DNA of 64,000 bases, taken from positions 62,001 through 126,000 of the forward strand of contig NZ_JANKBI010000005.1 in NCBI RefSeq assembly GCF_024622195.1, read 5' to 3'. Position numbers and translations under genes: made by a program. The stretch comes from Murimonas intestini (GTDB taxonomy: Bacteria > Bacillota > Clostridia > Lachnospirales > Lachnospiraceae). The notes under the pieces are model-generated. The model did not search any database. It was given only the letters and a program-made list of their open reading frames with translations, and had not been told where the DNA came from. Below, piece by piece: positions 34,667 through 42,934 of this stretch (positions within the stretch are counted from its first letter, which is position 1; each line of letters starts with the position of its first letter).

Positions 34667-35881
34667 CTAGGCTATTTTTGAAAAGATCCTTTTGGAAAAT
34701 ACAGAGATTACCCCGGAGATAACCGCTGCCGCAAAGATGATCCCCCAGGACTGGAACTTAAATTTTTCAAACAGTCCGCCGTACAGCGCCTGCCCCACAG
34801 GCTGTGCACACATGGAGAAGGTCATCACCCAAGCCACCACTTTTCCGATAAGATGAGCCGGCGTCTGGCCCTGTACAAAGGTCAGCATCTGAATGGTAAA
34901 CATAGTTGACAAGACCATCATCAGGAAGCTGCAGACTGTGATAACAAGCCATGATAAAAACGGAGAACCTTCCATAAGAAGAACAGCGCCCATGGGAATA
35001 AGGAGGAGCGCCGCCCCAAACAGCAGCCTGTAGCAATTCTGTACTTTCATCTTTTTAGTCAGAGCGCCTGTCATGATCCCTCCCAAAAGGCCCCCCGCTG
35101 CCAATGCCCCCTGGGTATAACCGTACATCTGGTCCGACAGGCCCAGCACCTGCTTTATAATGACGGGCAGGCCGATCATTATCATTGAGCTTAAAAAAAG
35201 GTTAAAAATAGAAATGATCACAGTACCTTTAATGAGTACAGGCTTCTCTCTGACAATAAAATGAATACTTTCTTTTAGATCATGTGATGCTGCCGCAAGA
35301 ATCCCCCCTCTGTCCGGAAGTTTTTTATGGGGGATCCTGATAAATATCTCCATGACTGCTGATAAAAAGAAGCACACGCCCCCAACAGCGAGTATGGGCA
35401 CGATTCCGGCAAATCCATAAAGAATACCTCCGATCACAGGGCCCAGCAGACCTGACAGAGCGCTTACCTGGTTGATTATGGCATTTCCCACCATAAGCTT
35501 CTCACCTTCCATCAGAAGGGGGATACTGGCCTGCACAGCCGGCTGGTAGATACCCTGAATGCCATATAACAGCATCAGGAATGCAACAAGCAGTATAACA
35601 ATGCTGATCCTGCCCATCAGAGCTGAAAAGATCAGGATCAGTCCCGCAGTGGTGAAATCCAGCGCCACCATTATATTTCTCTTATTAACTCTGTCCGCGA
35701 TCAATCCTCCCACAGGTGTAAGCAGTATCAACGGGATAAACGAAAGCGCCGAAACCAGCCCAAACAGAGCAGCTGACCCGGTAGTATCCAGCAGATACAG
35801 CGGCAGTGCGAACCTCAGGATCGCATTTCCAAATAATGAGATTATCTGCCCCAAAACAATTAAAATAAAATCTTTCTTCAT
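34667..35881 (-). CDS. MFS efflux transporter
   Basis: A 404-residue protein with about twelve membrane helices and the MFS loop 2-3 motif GGLIADRVNKRNIM. It resembles drug or macrolide efflux MFS proteins (MefA/NreB-type). A TetR gene lies upstream in the same direction, and TetR operator-like sequences precede both genes, suggesting drug-responsive control. The substrate is unknown. Confidence 0.87.
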   Translation of the reverse strand: MKKDFILIVLGQIISLFGNAILRFALPLYLLDTTGSAALFGLVSALSFIPLILLTPVGGLIADRVNKRNIMVALDFTTAGLILIFSALMGRISIVILLVAFLMLLYGIQGIYQPAVQASIPLLMEGEKLMVGNAIINQVSALSGLLGPVIGGILYGFAGIVPILAVGGVCFFLSAVMEIFIRIPHKKLPDRGGILAAASHDLKESIHFIVREKPVLIKGTVIISIFNLFLSSMIMIGLPVIIKQVLGLSDQMYGYTQGALAAGGLLGGIMTGALTKKMKVQNCYRLLFGAALLLIPMGAVLLMEGSPFLSWLVITVCSFLMMVLSTMFTIQMLTFVQGQTPAHLIGKVVAWVMTFSMCAQPVGQALYGGLFEKFKFQSWGIIFAAAVISGVISVFSKRIFSKIA

Positions 35882-35928
35882 TTTTTCTCCTTCTCATAGA
35901 TCATACATCTCAGTGTATGGTTTTATAA

Positions 35929-35947
35929 ATACCGACGTTTGGTATGT
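35929..35947. promoter_or_regulatory. TetR operator-like site before the MFS gene
   Basis: ATACCGACGTTTGGTATGT shares both half-site cores (ACATACC and GTCGGTAT, read on the minus strand) with the palindrome at 36745-36763, but with four extra bases in the centre. It lies about 48 bp upstream of the MFS start. Confidence 0.5.
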
Positions 35948-35988
35948 ATAACTTTAAAATATAAAGCACGCTCCTGCGTACTTTATGT

Positions 35989-36645
35989 TTATCCTTTAGA
36001 CTGTGCGAGAATCTTTCTATAGTATTCTACTTTGTACAGCACCTCATTGCTGACAACGGGAATACCCATTCTCTCCATCATATCCTTTATAAAAAGAAAT
36101 CTCCTCTGAAGCTCCTCCTCATCCATTGTAAAAACAACAGGATTCATCCATATATTGCAGAGAATGACAAGAACCTGGGCCAGTTCTTTAGGATATTCTG
36201 TCTTTATAGAGCCGTCCTCTATTCCCTGCCTGATGATCGGCTCCAGGATCTGAGGCGCCACATGATCCATGCTCTCCATCATCTGCATAGTAAAGACCTT
36301 AGGGTTGTGCATAATATCCGGAATAGCCCTCAGCACTCTCTCCTGTTCCGGATTATTCAGCAGGAGGAGAAATAACTTCTGAAGTTTTTCCAGGCCTGTC
36401 ATTCCCTTATCATTTATGAGGTCCTCTACTTTTGATTCCTGATCCTCAAAAAGCCTGTTTATCACAGCGTCCACGATTTCTTCCTTTGAGCCAAAATGAT
36501 GGTAGATAGCCCCTTTGCTGAGATTTCCCAGCTTGTTTATAATATCCTGGATCGTTGTCTTCTCATAGCCTTTTTCGAAAAACAGCTTCTGTGCCGTGTC
36601 TAATATACGGCTGACAGTCTCTTCTGGATGCTTATTCCGCGCCAT
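35989..36645 (-). CDS. TetR/AcrR-family regulator
   Basis: The 218-residue protein has an N-terminal HTH domain (ETVSRILDTAQKLFFEKGYEKTTIQDI, then LSKGAIYHHFGSKEEIVDAV) and a variable ligand-binding domain. ATG 36645 has AGGAGGA upstream. A palindromic operator (36745-36763) and a small palindromic insertion element (36664-36726) lie in its leader. It most likely represses itself and the MFS gene downstream. Confidence 0.92.
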   Translation of the reverse strand: MARNKHPEETVSRILDTAQKLFFEKGYEKTTIQDIINKLGNLSKGAIYHHFGSKEEIVDAVINRLFEDQESKVEDLINDKGMTGLEKLQKLFLLLLNNPEQERVLRAIPDIMHNPKVFTMQMMESMDHVAPQILEPIIRQGIEDGSIKTEYPKELAQVLVILCNIWMNPVVFTMDEEELQRRFLFIKDMMERMGIPVVSNEVLYKVEYYRKILAQSKG

Positions 36646-36663
36646 ATCCTTCCTCCTCATATT

Positions 36664-36726
36664 CTCTGAACGTTACTATTTGCGGCCCCGCTAAAAGCGC
36701 GGTTCGGCAAATAGTAACCTCTGAAC
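36664..36726. repeat. 47-bp palindromic miniature element with 8-bp target duplication
   Basis: The sequence 36672-36718 begins GTTACTATTTGC and ends GCAAATAGTAAC (perfect 12-bp terminal inverted repeats), with an inner partial stem around TAAAA. It is flanked exactly on both sides by CTCTGAAC (36664-36671 and 36719-36726), as a target-site duplication would be. It carries no gene. It sits between the tetR ribosome site and the operator and would fold into a hairpin in the tetR mRNA leader. Confidence 0.75.
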
Positions 36727-36744
36727 AGCTTCAGATACTGCCTT

Positions 36745-36763
36745 TACATACCGTCGGTATGTA
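36745..36763. promoter_or_regulatory. TetR-family operator
   Basis: TACATACCGTCGGTATGTA is a 19-bp palindrome with a 3-bp centre, of the type bound by TetR/AcrR repressors. It lies 100 bp upstream of tetR and just upstream of the palindromic element. Confidence 0.75.
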
Positions 36764-36789
36764 TACTATAAATGATATCCTTTTGAATG

Positions 36790-37611
36790 TCAAGTTTTTA
36801 CGTAAACAAAAAGCCCTTCTTTTTCTGATCTTTCCAGAAAAGCAAATGAGAGTTTTTCTGCCAGCCTCAGTGAAGCTGTATTCTCAGGGTCTATAAATGC
36901 ATAGAGTTCTTCAATCCCTAAAACTTCTCTGGCATAGCTGATAATTGCCTGGCAGGCTTCATATCCCAGTCCTCTCCTCTGATAACCCCTGTCTATCATA
37001 TATCCCAGTTCCACTATGCTTCTTCCCCGGTATTCTCTGTTCTCAAGGCCGGCCTGTCCTGCCAGGATGCCGGATTTCTTTTCAATCAGCGCCCATAGAC
37101 CGTATTCATATATAGGATACATATTTTTAATATAAGCATCCAGCCTCTCCCTCTCCTTTTCCCTGTCAGGATCCAGGCCCGGCATATAAGAACAGGCTCC
37201 GGGCTGGCTGTAGAGGCCGTATATCCCATCCAGATCTGCCAGCGAAAGTTCCCTGATCACAAGACGCTCTGTCTGTGCGATCACAACAGGAATGCCCATA
37301 CACCTGTTATACACGATTGCCAAAAAGTCCTTATCTATTTCTTCAAATCCTTGTATTACCACAGGCAGACCGGGAAAGCGGACTTCTTCATTATTTTCAT
37401 ACCCCAGACACGGAATCTTGTTCCTCATGCACCACTCTGCCGCTTCCCTGTTGTCAGTAATAAGAAGAGGCAGCTCCTCCCTGTCCATCCTCAATATGTC
37501 CTCTGCCCCGCTATAATCACCAATCTTGATTCTTATGCCTGCATTTCTGAGCTTTACTGCCAGCCCTCCCGCCTCATCAGGGTCTTTTAATAGAAAATGT
37601 ACACTCTTCAC
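36790..37611 (-). CDS. GNAT acetyltransferase with an extra N-terminal domain
   Basis: Residues about 112-273 form a GNAT fold of the RimJ/RimL type (ERLVIRELSLADLDGIYGLY; acetyl-CoA loop RGYQRRGLGYEACQAII). Residues 1-110 form a separate alpha/beta domain (LPLLITDNREAAEWCMRNKI, PCLGYENNEE), resembling HAD-like or receiver-like folds, that I cannot assign. The acceptor substrate is unknown. Confidence 0.78.
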   Translation of the reverse strand: MKSVHFLLKDPDEAGGLAVKLRNAGIRIKIGDYSGAEDILRMDREELPLLITDNREAAEWCMRNKIPCLGYENNEEVRFPGLPVVIQGFEEIDKDFLAIVYNRCMGIPVVIAQTERLVIRELSLADLDGIYGLYSQPGACSYMPGLDPDREKERERLDAYIKNMYPIYEYGLWALIEKKSGILAGQAGLENREYRGRSIVELGYMIDRGYQRRGLGYEACQAIISYAREVLGIEELYAFIDPENTASLRLAEKLSFAFLERSEKEGLFVYVKT

Positions 37612-37703
37612 TCTTGTACTGCCTCCTGTCCCAACATAAAAAAGTTACGCTCAATCTCTATTTTACTCCACTTTCTCCCAATTCCCAACAAAAATTTTTA
37701 ACC

Positions 37704-37732
37704 TTGCTGTTTCATGCAACTCATATTATAAT
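37704..37732 (+). promoter_or_regulatory. Sigma-A promoter of the cyclophilin gene
   Basis: TTGCTG (37704-37709), a 17-bp spacer and a consensus TATAAT (37727-37732) precede the cyclophilin start by about 35 bp, with GAAAGGAAG as ribosome site. Confidence 0.8.
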
Positions 37733-37767
37733 TAAAAAGGAATTTAAATAGAAAGGAAGTATTTTAA

Positions 37768-38289
37768 ATGGCACAGAATCCTATCGTAACTATCACAATG
37801 GAAGACGGCGGCATCATCAAGGCAGAGCTTTATCCTGAAATAGCTCCTGTCAGCGTTAATAATTTTATCAGCCTGATCAAAAAGAATTTTTACAATGGTC
37901 TGATTTTTCACAGAGTCATCAATGGTTTCATGATACAGGGAGGATGTCCTGATGGAAACGGCATGGGGGGACCTGGCTACTCCATTAAAGGAGAATTCTC
38001 TCAGAACGGATTTCCAAATGCATTAAAACATGAACCTGGTGTTCTCTCCATGGCCCGCTCTATGGCCCCTGATTCAGCAGGTTCACAGTTCTTTATCATG
38101 CACAAGACATCTCCTCATCTGGACGGCTCCTATGCCGCTTTCGGAAAAGTGACAGAGGGTATGGACGTAGTCAATAAGATTGCCGAGACAGACACAGACT
38201 ACAGCGACAGGCCGCTGGATCCTCAGCGCATCAAATCCATGACAGTTGAGACTTTTGGTGTGGAGTATCCTGAACCGGAAAAGTGCTGA
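37768..38289 (+). CDS. Peptidyl-prolyl cis-trans isomerase, cyclophilin type
   Basis: A 173-residue cytoplasmic cyclophilin, which speeds up proline isomerisation in folding proteins. Conserved residues appear in FHRVINGFMIQGGCPDGNG, GVLSMARS, SAGSQFFI and the HLDGSYAAFGKV segment. There is no signal peptide. It is a single-gene transcript with its own promoter and terminator. Confidence 0.95.
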   Translation: MAQNPIVTITMEDGGIIKAELYPEIAPVSVNNFISLIKKNFYNGLIFHRVINGFMIQGGCPDGNGMGGPGYSIKGEFSQNGFPNALKHEPGVLSMARSMAPDSAGSQFFIMHKTSPHLDGSYAAFGKVTEGMDVVNKIAETDTDYSDRPLDPQRIKSMTVETFGVEYPEPEKC

Positions 38290-38310
38290 GACATTTGATC
38301 AGATATTTTT

Positions 38311-38354
38311 TCTCCGCAGCTTTGGAAGATATCCATTGCTGCGGAGATTTTTTT
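38311..38354 (+). terminator. Terminator after the cyclophilin gene
   Basis: TCTCCGCAGC and GCTGCGGAGA form a 10-bp stem followed by TTTTTTT, 22 bp past the stop. Confidence 0.92.
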
Positions 38355-38452
38355 ATCCCGGGCGAAGTCTTATCTGCTTTCAGGATAAACACTGTCCGTT
38401 CTCTTTGTTTTGTGTGTTTTCTCTTCTGGTTAAATTTTTAACAAAAAAGTAA

Positions 38453-38503
38453 TTGACAAAACTTTAACAATGAGTTATGATGGCATTGTTAAAAAATTAT
38501 CAA
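38453..38503 (+). promoter_or_regulatory. adhE promoter with Rex-type redox operator
   Basis: TTGACA (38453-38458), a 17-bp spacer and TATGAT (38476-38481) form a strong promoter. TTGTTAAAAAATTATCAA (38486-38503) matches the Rex consensus TTGTTAANNNNTTAACAA except for one or two bases and covers the start of transcription. Rex leaves its site when NADH is high, so adhE would be induced when reducing power must be disposed of. Confidence 0.82.
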
Positions 38504-38548
38504 TTGTCTATTATTAATTAATTTCTTATAATAAGAGGAGGAACTACA

Positions 38549-41167
38549 ATGGCAAAGAAAGAAACCACAGCAAATGTGCCGGCAATCATTGACAGCGTCG
38601 AAGCTCTGAACGCTAAACTGGCCGCAATGCGTGAAGCTCAGAAGGTATTCGCTACCTACACACAGGAGCAGGTAGATAAAATCTTCTTCGAGGCAGCCAT
38701 GGCTGCCAACATGATGCGTATTCCGCTGGCTAAGCAGGCTGTTGCAGAGACAGGCATGGGCGTCATCGAAGATAAAGTTATTAAAAACCATTATGCTGCA
38801 GAGTATATTTACAATGCGTACAAGAGCACAAAAACCTGTGGCGTGATTGAAGAGGATCCGGCATTCGGCATCAAAAAGGTAGCTGAGCCGCTGGGACTGA
38901 TCGCAGCTGTTATCCCTACAACTAATCCTACTTCTACCGCTATCTTTAAGACACTGATTTCCTTAAAGACAAGGAATGCCATTATCATAAGCCCGCATCC
39001 GCGCGCTAAAGACTGTACTATCGCCGCTGCAAAGGTGGTTCTGGACGCAGCTGTAAAAGCCGGCGCTCCGGAGGGAATTATCGGCTGGATCGATGTTCCT
39101 TCTCTTGAACTTACAAATGAAGTCATGAAAGCTGCCGACTGCATCCTGGCAACAGGCGGACCCGGAATGGTTAAAGCCGCATATTCCTCAGGAAAACCTG
39201 CACTTGGTGTTGGCGCCGGAAACACTCCTGTCATCATTGATGATACAGCTGATGTAAAACTGGCAGTCAACTCCATCATCCATTCCAAGACATTTGACAA
39301 TGGTATGATCTGTGCTTCTGAACAGTCTGTAACTGTTGTAGGAAACCTTTATGATGAAGTAAAGAAAGAATTCCTTGCAAGAGGCTGCTATTTCTTAAAG
39401 GGCGAAGAACTGGATAAGGTCCGCAAGACCATTATCATAAACGGCGCCTTAAATGCAAAAATCGTAGGCCAGTCTGCTTATACCATCGCAAAACTCGCCG
39501 GAGTCAATGTGCCGGAAACGACAAAGATCCTGATCGGCGAAGTGGAATCTGTTGATATATCAGAAGAGTTCGCACACGAAAAGCTGTCCCCTGTACTTGC
39601 CATGTACAAGGCAAAAGATTTCGATGACGCTATTGCAAAGGCTGAACAGCTTGTAGCAGACGGAGGATACGGGCACACTTCATCCCTCTATATCCATCCG
39701 GCCCAGTCAGAGAAAATAGCAAAACACGCAGCAGCAATGAAAACCTGCCGTGTTCTGATCAACACTCCTGCAGCACAGGGCGGCATCGGCGATCTCTATA
39801 ACTTTAAATTAGCTCCCTCACTGACTCTGGGCTGCGGCTCCTGGGGCGGCAATTCTGTCTCAGAAAATGTAGGAGTAAAGCACCTGATCAATATTAAGAC
39901 CGTAGCGGAGAGGAGAGAGAATATGCTTTGGTTCAGGACACCTGAAAAAGTATACTTTAAGAAAGGCTGTATGCCTGTAGCATTAGATGAGCTGGGAACG
40001 ATCATGAACAAGAAGAAAGCTTTCATCGTTACAGATACTTTCCTCTACAAAAACGGATATGTTCACCCTATCGAGGAGAAATTAGACCAGATGGGAATCC
40101 AGCATACATGCTTCTACGATGTCGCTCCGGACCCGACTCTGGGATGTGCAATGGAAGGCGCTAAAGCCATGAAGGACTTCGAGCCGGATACCATCATCGC
40201 TCTGGGCGGCGGTTCTGCAATGGATGCTGCAAAGATCATGTGGGTGCTCTATGAACATCCTGAAGCAGACTTCATGCGCATGGCAATGGACTTCATGGAT
40301 ATCAGGAAAAGGGTGTACACCTTCCCGAAAATGGGTGAGAAAGCTTACTTCGTTGCTATCCCTACTTCTTCCGGTACAGGTTCAGAGGTAACGCCTTTTG
40401 CCATCATCACTGATGAAAAGACAGGTGTAAAATATCCTCTTGCTGATTATGAGCTGATGCCAAATATGGCAATCGTAGATGCTGATAATATGATGAGCCA
40501 GCCAAAGGGTCTGACAAGTGCATCCGGAATCGATGTTATGACACATGCCCTGGAAGCTTATGTATCTATCATGGCTACTGACTATACAGACGGACTGGCA
40601 TTAAAGGCGATCAAGAATGTATTCAAATACCTTCCGTCTGCCTATGAAAATGGAGCAGCTGACCCGATTGCCAGAGAAAAAATGGCAGATGCAGCCTGCA
40701 TGGCCGGTATGGCATTCGCAAATGCTTTCCTTGGTCTGAACCATTCCATGGCGCATAAGCTGGGTGCTTTCCATCACCTGCCGCACGGTATTGCCAACGC
40801 AGTTATCCTGACGGAAGTTATCCGTTACAATGCCGCAGACGTTCCGACAAAGATGGGAACCTTCTCACAGTACCAGTATCCGCATGCAAAAGAACGCTAT
40901 GTGGAAATAGCCAATTACATGGGTCTTTGCGGAAAAAATGACGATGAGACTTTAGAAATGCTCATCCAGGCTCTGGAAGATCTGAAAGCTAAAATCGGAA
41001 TCAAGAAAACCATCAGGGATTACGGTGTTGATGAAAAATACTTCCTGGATACCCTGGACGATATGGTAGAACAGGCCTTCAATGACCAGTGTACAGGAGC
41101 CAACCCAAGATACCCGCTGATGAAGGAAATCAAAGAGCTTTACTTAAAAGCTTACTATGGCAAATAA
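38549..41167 (+). CDS. adhE: Bifunctional acetaldehyde-CoA/alcohol dehydrogenase
   Basis: AdhE reduces acetyl-CoA to ethanol in two NADH-dependent steps and forms spirosomes. The 872-residue protein has an N-terminal aldehyde dehydrogenase half (catalytic Cys in FDNGMICASEQS, near residue 255) and a C-terminal iron alcohol dehydrogenase half (ALGGGSAMDAAK, PTSSGTGSEVTPFAIITD, LNHSMAHKLGAFHHLPHG). Length and domain order are normal. ATG 38549 follows AGAGGAGG. The last codons run close to the linked kinase gene. Confidence 0.98.
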   Translation: MAKKETTANVPAIIDSVEALNAKLAAMREAQKVFATYTQEQVDKIFFEAAMAANMMRIPLAKQAVAETGMGVIEDKVIKNHYAAEYIYNAYKSTKTCGVIEEDPAFGIKKVAEPLGLIAAVIPTTNPTSTAIFKTLISLKTRNAIIISPHPRAKDCTIAAAKVVLDAAVKAGAPEGIIGWIDVPSLELTNEVMKAADCILATGGPGMVKAAYSSGKPALGVGAGNTPVIIDDTADVKLAVNSIIHSKTFDNGMICASEQSVTVVGNLYDEVKKEFLARGCYFLKGEELDKVRKTIIINGALNAKIVGQSAYTIAKLAGVNVPETTKILIGEVESVDISEEFAHEKLSPVLAMYKAKDFDDAIAKAEQLVADGGYGHTSSLYIHPAQSEKIAKHAAAMKTCRVLINTPAAQGGIGDLYNFKLAPSLTLGCGSWGGNSVSENVGVKHLINIKTVAERRENMLWFRTPEKVYFKKGCMPVALDELGTIMNKKKAFIVTDTFLYKNGYVHPIEEKLDQMGIQHTCFYDVAPDPTLGCAMEGAKAMKDFEPDTIIALGGGSAMDAAKIMWVLYEHPEADFMRMAMDFMDIRKRVYTFPKMGEKAYFVAIPTSSGTGSEVTPFAIITDEKTGVKYPLADYELMPNMAIVDADNMMSQPKGLTSASGIDVMTHALEAYVSIMATDYTDGLALKAIKNVFKYLPSAYENGAADPIAREKMADAACMAGMAFANAFLGLNHSMAHKLGAFHHLPHGIANAVILTEVIRYNAADVPTKMGTFSQYQYPHAKERYVEIANYMGLCGKNDDETLEMLIQALEDLKAKIGIKKTIRDYGVDEKYFLDTLDDMVEQAFNDQCTGANPRYPLMKEIKELYLKAYYGK

Positions 41168-41183
41168 GAAGGGGGAAACAAAA

Positions 41184-41936
41184 GTGGCAGAATTAAATGT
41201 AATTGCAAAAAGAGCAAACAAGACCATTTATCGTGACGGTGACAAGGCAGTCAAAGTGTTTGACGACACCTTCCCGAAATCCGATATTTTAAATGAGGCG
41301 CTGAACCAGGCACGTGTCGAGGAGACCGGCCTGAATATCCCTAAGCTTCTGGAAGTCTCTAAAAAGGATGGCCAGTGGGCTATCGTATCTGAGTTTGTAG
41401 AAGGAAAGACAATGGAACAGCTCATGGATGAAAATCCTGATAAACTGGAAGAGTACATGGAACAGTTTGTAGACCTTCAGTTAGAGATGCACTCCAAAAA
41501 ATGCCCTCTTCTGAACAAGCTCAAGGATAAGATGAACCGCAAGATCAATATCACTTTCCCTGTACTTGACGCTACTGTACGTTATGACCTGCTCACCCGC
41601 CTGGACTCCATGCCAAAGCACACAAAACTGTGCCACGGAGATTTTAACCCCAGCAATATCATTGTGGGGGCAGACGGAACAATGTCCATCCTGGACTGGT
41701 CCCATGCCACACAGGGAAATGCCAGCGCAGACGCTGCAAGGACTTACCTTCTCTTCTCCTTAAAGGATGAGAAAAAAGCGGAATTATATTTAAACATGTT
41801 CTGCAAAAAAAGTGATACTGCAAAACAGTATGTACAGCAGTGGCTGCCCATCGTAGCAGCTTCCCAGCTGACTAAATCTGTTGAATCTGAGAAGGAATTC
41901 CTGCTCAAATGGATAGATGTGGTTGATTACCAATAG
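41184..41936 (+). CDS. Aminoglycoside phosphotransferase-family kinase linked to adhE
   Basis: The 250-residue protein has a protein-kinase-like fold of the APH/choline kinase type: VSEFVEGKT hinge, the catalytic loop LCHGDFNPSNIIV and the metal-binding ILDWSHAT. A GTG at 41184 behind AAGGGGGAAA is the likely start; an ATG at 41157 would overlap the adhE stop. It lies 16 bp after adhE, so it shares the Rex-controlled transcript. The phosphate acceptor is unknown. The position suggests metabolism rather than drug resistance. Confidence 0.82.
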   Translation: MAELNVIAKRANKTIYRDGDKAVKVFDDTFPKSDILNEALNQARVEETGLNIPKLLEVSKKDGQWAIVSEFVEGKTMEQLMDENPDKLEEYMEQFVDLQLEMHSKKCPLLNKLKDKMNRKINITFPVLDATVRYDLLTRLDSMPKHTKLCHGDFNPSNIIVGADGTMSILDWSHATQGNASADAARTYLLFSLKDEKKAELYLNMFCKKSDTAKQYVQQWLPIVAASQLTKSVESEKEFLLKWIDVVDYQ

Positions 41937-41969
41937 GTGTGTCATATGTCAATATAATATCTTCAAGGG

Positions 41970-42008
41970 CCAGCCGCCAGCACTAAAAATGCTGACGGCT
42001 GGTTTGTT
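41970..42008 (+). terminator. Terminator after the adhE-kinase unit
   Basis: CCAGCCGCCAGCA pairs with TGCTGACGGCTGG (one mismatch) around CTAAAAA, followed by TTTG. It lies 34 bp past the kinase stop. Confidence 0.8.
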
Positions 42009-42100
42009 ACACAGGATCGCATTATGATTGAAATATTTATATATGAATGCTATGATATAAAACATAGAAATTTAGAAATTCAAATTAGGGGGACATTAAA

Positions 42101-42598
42101 ATGCACAAACTGATCATACTCAGAGGAAATTCCGGCAGTGGAAAGACATCTGTTGCGAAAGCACTGCAGATCAAATTTGGACCTAATACTATGTTACTTT
42201 CACATGATATGATCCGTATGGATATGCTGCATGTATGGAGTACAGAGGGAATCATCAAATCTGAGCCATTGATGATAAATCTGCTCAAATATGGCAAAGC
42301 TAATTCAGAAATCACAATAATGGAAGGTATCCTTCCGGCAGACGCATATAATAGATTGTTTGAGACTGCTGTAGAAGAATATGGGCAGAATATTTTTGCT
42401 TATTACTATGATTTACCATTTGAAGAAACTTTGATAAGGCACAGCACAAAACCTAATCGAAATGACTTTGGAGAAGCCGACATGAGACGATGGTGGAGAG
42501 AAAAGGATTACTTGCCTATGATTTCAGAGAAAATAATATCCAATGATTTAAGTCTTGAAGATGCAGTGTCGATGATCTATAACCAGGTATGTAATTAA
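42101..42598 (+). CDS. Small P-loop kinase of the zeta-toxin/AAA_33 type
   Basis: The 165-residue protein starts with a P-loop (LRGNSGSGKTSVAKAL, residues 6-21), then the DMIRMDMLHV segment and a lid region (RHSTKPNRNDFGEADMRRWW). It resembles uncharacterised kinases of the zeta-toxin/chloramphenicol phosphotransferase-like group. GGGGG lies before ATG 42101. No antitoxin gene is adjacent, so a toxin role is not supported. Confidence 0.75.
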   Translation: MHKLIILRGNSGSGKTSVAKALQIKFGPNTMLLSHDMIRMDMLHVWSTEGIIKSEPLMINLLKYGKANSEITIMEGILPADAYNRLFETAVEEYGQNIFAYYYDLPFEETLIRHSTKPNRNDFGEADMRRWWREKDYLPMISEKIISNDLSLEDAVSMIYNQVCN

Positions 42599-42934
42599 AA
42601 ACAGGCGTTTCCTGCAAATTCAAAATATCAATATTATATTTTTCCAGAAATTCTTTTAATTCATACTTCTTTTGAAACCTCTTAATCCATTTATATTCCA
42701 TGTCGCAAGTACCATCAGTGATTTCCTCCCTAATATAACTCAAGTATAGCAGAATCTCACAGTTCAGGCAATATTGTTACTCCTCACTCCGTGATCATTA
42801 ACATGCTTAAAAATCCCTCCCGAAAAGGTGGCGTGTGAACCATAACTTATGTTATTATGATTCTGTTACTGAACGTCAGCTTAAGATTGCTGGTCCGTTT
42901 TATAAAAATAACAGTTGAACCATGAGGAAAATTT
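42599..42934. other. Intergenic stretch without a confident gene
   Basis: The minus strand has a 75-codon open frame (42743-42516) overlapping the kinase 3' end. It has no ribosome binding site or recognisable motif, so it is not called. The part next to the AraC gene contains the likely araC promoter, but I could not fix its hexamers. Confidence 0.4.

Noticed and set aside
41184..41936. Aminoglycoside resistance gene
   Set aside because: Only the general kinase fold is shared; linkage to adhE and chromosomal context do not support a resistance role.
42101..42598. Zeta-type toxin of a toxin-antitoxin pair
   Set aside because: No epsilon-like antitoxin gene lies next to it; it is only a related small kinase.
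42516..42743. 75-codon minus-strand frame after the P-loop kinase
   Set aside because: It overlaps the kinase gene, has no ribosome site and no recognisable domain; a gene remnant cannot be excluded.
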